Assembly (NCBI GenBank): GCA_900555335.1
Contig: USKU01000073.1
Span: 1-6,070 of the forward strand
DNA from: an uncultured Atopobium sp.
GTDB lineage: Bacteria > Actinomycetota > Coriobacteriia > Coriobacteriales > Atopobiaceae
Reading direction: 5' to 3'
DNA length: 6,070 bases
Positions 5,618 through 6,070 of this stretch are shown here, piece by piece. How positions within the stretch are numbered: the stretch's first letter is position 1; each line of letters starts with the position of its first letter. The position numbers and the translations under genes are program-made. The notes beneath the pieces are model-generated. The model saw only the letters and a list, made by a program, of their open reading frames with translations. It was not told the origin of the DNA and did no database searches.

Positions 5618-6070
5618 ATGAACGTACTGGTTATCAACGCAGGCAGCTCGTCTCTTAAGTATCAGCTTCTTGACGTTGACACCCGCGAGGTTTACGCAAA
5701 AGGAAACTGCGAGCGTATCGGTATCGAAGGTTCTTTTGTTGGTCATGAGGAGCTTGGTGGAGAGAAGCAGAAGCTTGAGGTTGCTCTTCCTGATCATAAG
5801 ACTGCTATTAAGCATGTCTTTGACATCCTTAAGACTATTGATAAGCCAATCGATGGCATTGGTCACCGTGTTGTTCAGGGTGGTTGGTACTTCCCAGAGT
5901 CTGCTGTTGTAGACGATAAAGTCTTGGCTCAGGTTCGTGAGGTTGCTCCACTTGCTCCTCTTCATAACTATGCTGAGGCTGATGTTATTGAGATTTGCCG
6001 TGAGCTCTTCCCAGAGGTTGGCAATGTAATCGTTTGCGATACTTCTTTCCACTTCAATATGCCAGAGAAG
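5618..6070 (+). CDS. ackA: Acetate kinase, 3' end missing (cut by window edge)
   Basis: The first 151 codons of acetate kinase, still open at the right edge; the family is about 400 residues. The enzyme converts acetyl phosphate and ADP to acetate and ATP in the cytoplasm, the ATP-yielding last step of acetate fermentation. It also works in reverse for acetate activation. The N-terminal signature is intact: VLVINAGSSSLKYQL at 3-17 with Asn7, the serine run at 10-12 and Lys14. Next come GHRVVQGG at 82-89 with the substrate-binding Arg84, LAPLHN at 112-117, and DTSFHFNMPEK at 141-151 with the catalytic Asp141. Two signature spots depart from the usual text: LHNYAEA for LHNPANL, and FHFNMP for FHQTMP. 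Start at 5618 is set by AAAGAGGAG at 5605-5613. Codon use is biased (eight of ten Lys AAG, all five Arg CGY), pointing to high expression. No pta is visible in the window. Confidence 0.95.
   Translation, partial: MNVLVINAGSSSLKYQLLDVDTREVYAKGNCERIGIEGSFVGHEELGGEKQKLEVALPDHKTAIKHVFDILKTIDKPIDGIGHRVVQGGWYFPESAVVDDKVLAQVREVAPLAPLHNYAEADVIEICRELFPEVGNVIVCDTSFHFNMPEK

Noticed and set aside
5594..6052. Open frame of 152 codons antisense to ackA
   Set aside because: It lies opposite a clear acetate kinase, has no family-like motifs and no ribosome binding site, and is explained by the biased codons of ackA leaving few stops on the other strand.

Overview
The window looks like chromosomal housekeeping DNA from a moderate-GC bacterium. 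My best guess is an actinobacterium of the class Coriobacteriia (Atopobium/Lancefieldella/Olsenella group). That guess rests on remembered protein style, mainly the acetate kinase N-terminus, and on the mid-range base composition. No rRNA or other marker is present, so it is an inference.

Left part (1 to about 1480), minus strand. A lipid kinase of the diacylglycerol kinase YegS/BmrU type (550-1479) lies upstream of an HD-domain hydrolase (384 down to the left edge, 3' end cut off). The 165-base gap between them holds a possible promoter and several small inverted repeats, but no convincing terminator.

Centre left (1480-1568) is a short divergent intergenic region. The lipid kinase is read to the left and ribonuclease D (rnd, 1569-2708) to the right. 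A near-palindromic TGGTATATCA can be read as an extended -10 box on both strands, so one site may fire both ways. The rnd start codon has no visible Shine-Dalgarno sequence.

Centre and right (2709-5484) is a tight plus-strand operon behind one candidate promoter: a membrane-bound zinc metallopeptidase (YugP type), xseA and xseB (the two subunits of exonuclease VII), and a HIT-family nucleotide hydrolase. Gaps are 2, 14 and 10 bases, each with its own ribosome binding site. xseA and xseB supply single-strand DNA end degradation for repair. The HIT protein probably cleans up nucleotide conjugates. The peptidase has no obvious functional link to them.

Right edge (5485-6070). Acetate kinase (ackA, 3' end cut off) has its own candidate promoter and a leader of about 70 bases containing a two-tier stem-loop just before the ribosome binding site. 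Its codon choice suggests high expression.

I found no mobile element, CRISPR array, tRNA, rRNA or phage gene, and nothing that looks like a new multi-gene system. The points most worth a second look are the shared bidirectional promoter, the rnd start and the ackA leader structure.
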